Shown: piece after piece, positions 62,070 through 64,000 of the stretch | Position numbering within the stretch: the stretch's first letter is position 1 | Layout: each line of letters opens with the position of its first letter | NCBI GenBank assembly: GCA_910577275.1 | Contig: CAJTMW010000010.1 | Span: forward strand, 62,001-126,000 | DNA from: an uncultured Lachnospiraceae bacterium | GTDB lineage: Bacteria > Bacillota > Clostridia > Lachnospirales > Lachnospiraceae | Reading direction: 5' to 3' | DNA: 64,000 bases | Translations under genes and position numbers: made by a program | Notes under the pieces: generated by a model | What the model was told of the DNA's origin: nothing | Seen by the model: the letters and a program-made list of their open reading frames with translations, nothing else | Databases searched by the model: none

Positions 62070-62136
62070 AAAAAATGATGCACCACTTTTGTAGACTTGA
62101 AAGAGTAAAGAAGACTACAAAGGAGCATCATTTTTT
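62070..62136 (+). promoter_or_regulatory. Hairpin covering the amidase ribosome site (attenuator or terminator)
   Basis: A6TGATGC (62070-62081) pairs with GCATCAT6 (62125-62136), and TTTGTAG (62088-62094) with CTACAAA (62115-62121). The small bulge on the right arm overlaps the Shine-Dalgarno AGGAG (62121-62125), and the stem ends one base before the ATG. The right side ends in six T, so it could also terminate the preceding operon. Confidence 0.6.
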
Positions 62137-63072
62137 ATGTATACAAAAGAAAATCTGTGCGGGGGCGCCATAAGAAGGAAAAGTATAAGAGGATGGGGAT
62201 ATTCTCTGGCGGCGGCGCTGTTTTTGATTGTCATGGCTGTTGTTTTTCTGGCGGCGAAACGGCCGGAGGAAGGGAATAGCCGGAGGGCAGAAACGGCAAA
62301 ATGGCCGGAGTATGGAAGCAGAGCGGGAGCGGCGGAATTTCCGGGAAGCGGAAAAGGGCTGGAGGAAGGGCTGCGGAAGCTGTCGGCGGAAACCATGGAG
62401 GCGGAAGGACAGGCCCTGGAGCTGCTTCGGATTTCGGAAAAGGACAGACAGCTCTGGAAAGAAAAATTTCTTCCTCCCCTTATAGCCGTTGACGCCGGTC
62501 ACGGGGGAGTGGACAGCGGATGCCTTGGAAACGGCAAAATAGCAATGGAAAAGGACATCAATCTTGAAATTGCCTTTCGTGTTCGGGAGGAGCTTGAGGA
62601 AAAAGGCTTTCGGGTCATGATGCTGAGGGAGACGGATGAATTTCTGGAAAAGGAGGAGAGGGCAGAGCTTGCAAACAGTTATCAGGCGGATGCGTATGTC
62701 AGTATTCATCAGAACACCTACGAGGGGAAGGACAAAAGTATTGGAGGCATTGAAACCTGGTACGACGGCGGAGACGGGACAAGGGACAGCAAAACCCTTG
62801 CAGAGTGCGTCCACAGGGAGGCGTTAAGGAGCGCCGGGGCAGTTGAAAGGTCATTGATTGACAGCGACGGGCTTTATGTGCTGAGTAAAACCCTGATGCC
62901 GGCCTGCCTGATAGAGACCGGCTTTCTGTCGAACCCGGAGGAATGCCGCAGACTCTCCGACCCGGCTTATCAGGAGAAGCTGGCGGAGGGGATTGCGAAC
63001 GGGATTATGGAGTATTTCCGGCAGAAAACATCCGGCGTTCATCAGGCGGAGCCTGATGCAGTAAAAGAGTAA
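62137..63072 (+). CDS. N-acetylmuramoyl-L-alanine amidase, CwlD-like
   Basis: 311 residues. N-terminal membrane anchor (GYSLAAALFLIVMAVVFLAA), linker, then Amidase_3 domain: IAVDAGHGGVDSG (zinc His), KDINLEIAFRVREEL (Glu), AYVSIHQNTYE (His), and ACLIETGFLSNPEE (catalytic Glu). Cleaves the MurNAc-L-Ala bond of peptidoglycan outside the membrane; the CwlD group acts in spore cortex maturation. Start ATG 62137 is embedded at the end of the hairpin above. Confidence 0.92.
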   Translation: MYTKENLCGGAIRRKSIRGWGYSLAAALFLIVMAVVFLAAKRPEEGNSRRAETAKWPEYGSRAGAAEFPGSGKGLEEGLRKLSAETMEAEGQALELLRISEKDRQLWKEKFLPPLIAVDAGHGGVDSGCLGNGKIAMEKDINLEIAFRVREELEEKGFRVMMLRETDEFLEKEERAELANSYQADAYVSIHQNTYEGKDKSIGGIETWYDGGDGTRDSKTLAECVHREALRSAGAVERSLIDSDGLYVLSKTLMPACLIETGFLSNPEECRRLSDPAYQEKLAEGIANGIMEYFRQKTSGVHQAEPDAVKE

Positions 63073-63193
63073 AACAATTTTGCATAATATCCCCAGTTTC
63101 ATCCATAATAATCCCATGGGGACAAAGCTCATAAGAGCTTGCGTCTGCTCAAAAAGAAGCAATGAAGCGGAATTTTAAATGGAGGTATTATGG

Positions 63194-63790
63194 ATGGCAG
63201 CAGATTTTAAAAACAGCGTAACAAAGGATAACCTGATGAGAGCCTTTGCCGGGGAAAGCCAGGCGAGGAACCGTTACATTTTTGCGGCGCAGCAGGCTAA
63301 GAAGGCAAAGCTGCAGGTAATCGAATCTGTTTTTACTTACACGGCAAATCAGGAGATGGCTCATGCGAAGGTTTTTTATAACCATTTGAAGGAGCTTGCC
63401 GGAGAAACAATTCATGTGGATGGCGGTTATCCCGTGGACATTTCAGAGGATATCGGAAAGCTTCTGCGTATGGCACAGCACAACGAGTATGAGGAACATG
63501 ACAATGTCTACAAAGCTTTCGGGGAAAAGGCCAAAGAGGAAGGCTTTATGCAGGTGGCAAATTCCTTTTTTATGATTGCGGAAATTGAAAAAATGCACGG
63601 CGACCGTTTTGGCAGGTTTGCGGACTTACTGGAAAATAACGGATTGTTTATGGAAAACGGGATAACAAAATGGATTTGCTTAAACTGCGGGTATGTTTGG
63701 GAGGGCGACGGAGTGCCGGAGAAGTGTCCCGTATGTTACCATGGAAAAGGCTATTTTGTCAGACTGGACGAGTCTCCTTTTGGAAGATAA
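63194..63790 (+). CDS. rbr: Rubrerythrin
   Basis: 198 residues from ATG 63194 (GGAGG 8 bases upstream). Diiron four-helix domain with ExxR/ExxH ligands (AFAGESQARNRYIFAA, NQEMAHAKVFYNH, EYEEHDNVY, IAEIEKMHGDRF) and C-terminal rubredoxin-like Fe site with CLNCGYVWEGDGVPEKCPVC. Peroxide reductase of anaerobes, cytosolic. Confidence 0.96.
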   Translation: MAADFKNSVTKDNLMRAFAGESQARNRYIFAAQQAKKAKLQVIESVFTYTANQEMAHAKVFYNHLKELAGETIHVDGGYPVDISEDIGKLLRMAQHNEYEEHDNVYKAFGEKAKEEGFMQVANSFFMIAEIEKMHGDRFGRFADLLENNGLFMENGITKWICLNCGYVWEGDGVPEKCPVCYHGKGYFVRLDESPFGR

Positions 63791-63824
63791 TTTCTTAACT
63801 ATTTCATAATTCTGTGTCAGGCAA

Positions 63825-63854
63825 TTGACATTTATCCGTGACTGTGAATATAAT
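63825..63854 (+). promoter_or_regulatory. Promoter of the VanZ-like gene
   Basis: TTGACA (63825-63830), 18 bases, TATAAT (63849-63854); start codon 51 bases downstream. Confidence 0.65.
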
Positions 63855-63904
63855 AAAAGCCATCAGGGAAATGAAGTTTGTTTGATTACGGAAAGTGAAA
63901 CGGA

Positions 63905-64000
63905 ATGAAAAAGAAAAGATGGCTGGCTGAGCTGATTCTATGGGGAATGTTTATTTTAATGGTTGCCGCGGTAATGTATATTTCTTTCCAGAACGGAGAG
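63905..64000 (+). CDS. VanZ-like membrane protein (3' partial)
   Basis: First 32 codons only: MKKKRWLAELILWGMFILMVAAVMYISFQNGE runs off the window end. One membrane helix followed by F-S-F-Q-type motif (YISFQNGE) matches the first segment of VanZ-like proteins. Identification is tentative because of the short length. Confidence 0.5.
   Translation, partial: MKKKRWLAELILWGMFILMVAAVMYISFQNGE

Overview
The window looks like the chromosome of a gut Clostridia bacterium, most probably a member of the Lachnospiraceae. The grounds are strong AGGAGG-type ribosome sites, Firmicute gene families (peptidase T, DUF3048 lipoprotein, TipAS-type MerR, CwlD-like amidase, rubrerythrin, BlaI/BlaR1), MATE pumps and sugar ABC transporters. 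This is inferred from gene content only; there is no rRNA or tRNA gene in view.

Layout. 0-31.5 kb is ordinary chromosome. It holds a penicillin-sensing domain cut by the left edge, two lipoproteins, an AAA-ATPase-like/PD-(D/E)XK protein, a BlaI/BlaR1 pair and a sugar ABC transporter. Next come peptidase T, two MerR regulators with textbook 19-bp-spacer promoters, an MFS exporter, two MATE pumps and an AmmeMemoRadiSam pair. A CcdA-TlpA fusion, MgtC, a hybrid histidine kinase, endonuclease III and an ArsR / heavy-metal ATPase operon complete this part. 58-64 kb is again ordinary: a VCBS-like secreted protein, a two-component system with a membrane partner, an amidase, rubrerythrin and the start of a VanZ-like gene.

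31.6-57.9 kb is a visibly AT-richer defence island, almost all on the + strand. Its core (39.8-47.3 kb) is a type III-D CRISPR effector with the III-Dv architecture known from Synechocystis: an HD-less Cas10, a Cas7-Cas5-Cas11 fusion, a double Cas7, Csx19 and a Cas7-insertion (TIGR03986) protein. cas6 lies 7 kb upstream, separated by an uncharacterised transporter cassette (33.2-37.3 kb). A CARF-HEPN effector and a small conserved accessory gene precede Cas10. Downstream come a CARF-only protein beside a divergent sigma-factor-like protein, a three-spacer CRISPR array, a second CARF-HEPN (Csm6-like) effector, Cas1, Cas2, and a reverse transcriptase joined in frame to an archaeo-eukaryotic-type primase. 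A second leader copy with a single degenerate repeat closes the island.

The most notable observation is uneven integrity. The interference genes are intact. Both CARF-HEPN RNases, Cas1 and the RT-primase carry lesions: three in-frame TAG codons where glutamine CAG is expected, a frameshift at an A8 run, a frameshift in the RT, and loss of a catalytic Asp in the primase. This suggests a system that keeps crRNA-guided RNA cleavage and possibly cyclic-oligoadenylate signalling to a CARF/sigma-like pair, but has lost or conditionally controls adaptation and collateral RNase output. The two leaders share a promoter and a 12-bp-arm palindrome with two compensatory base-pair changes, evidence of selection on that dyad.
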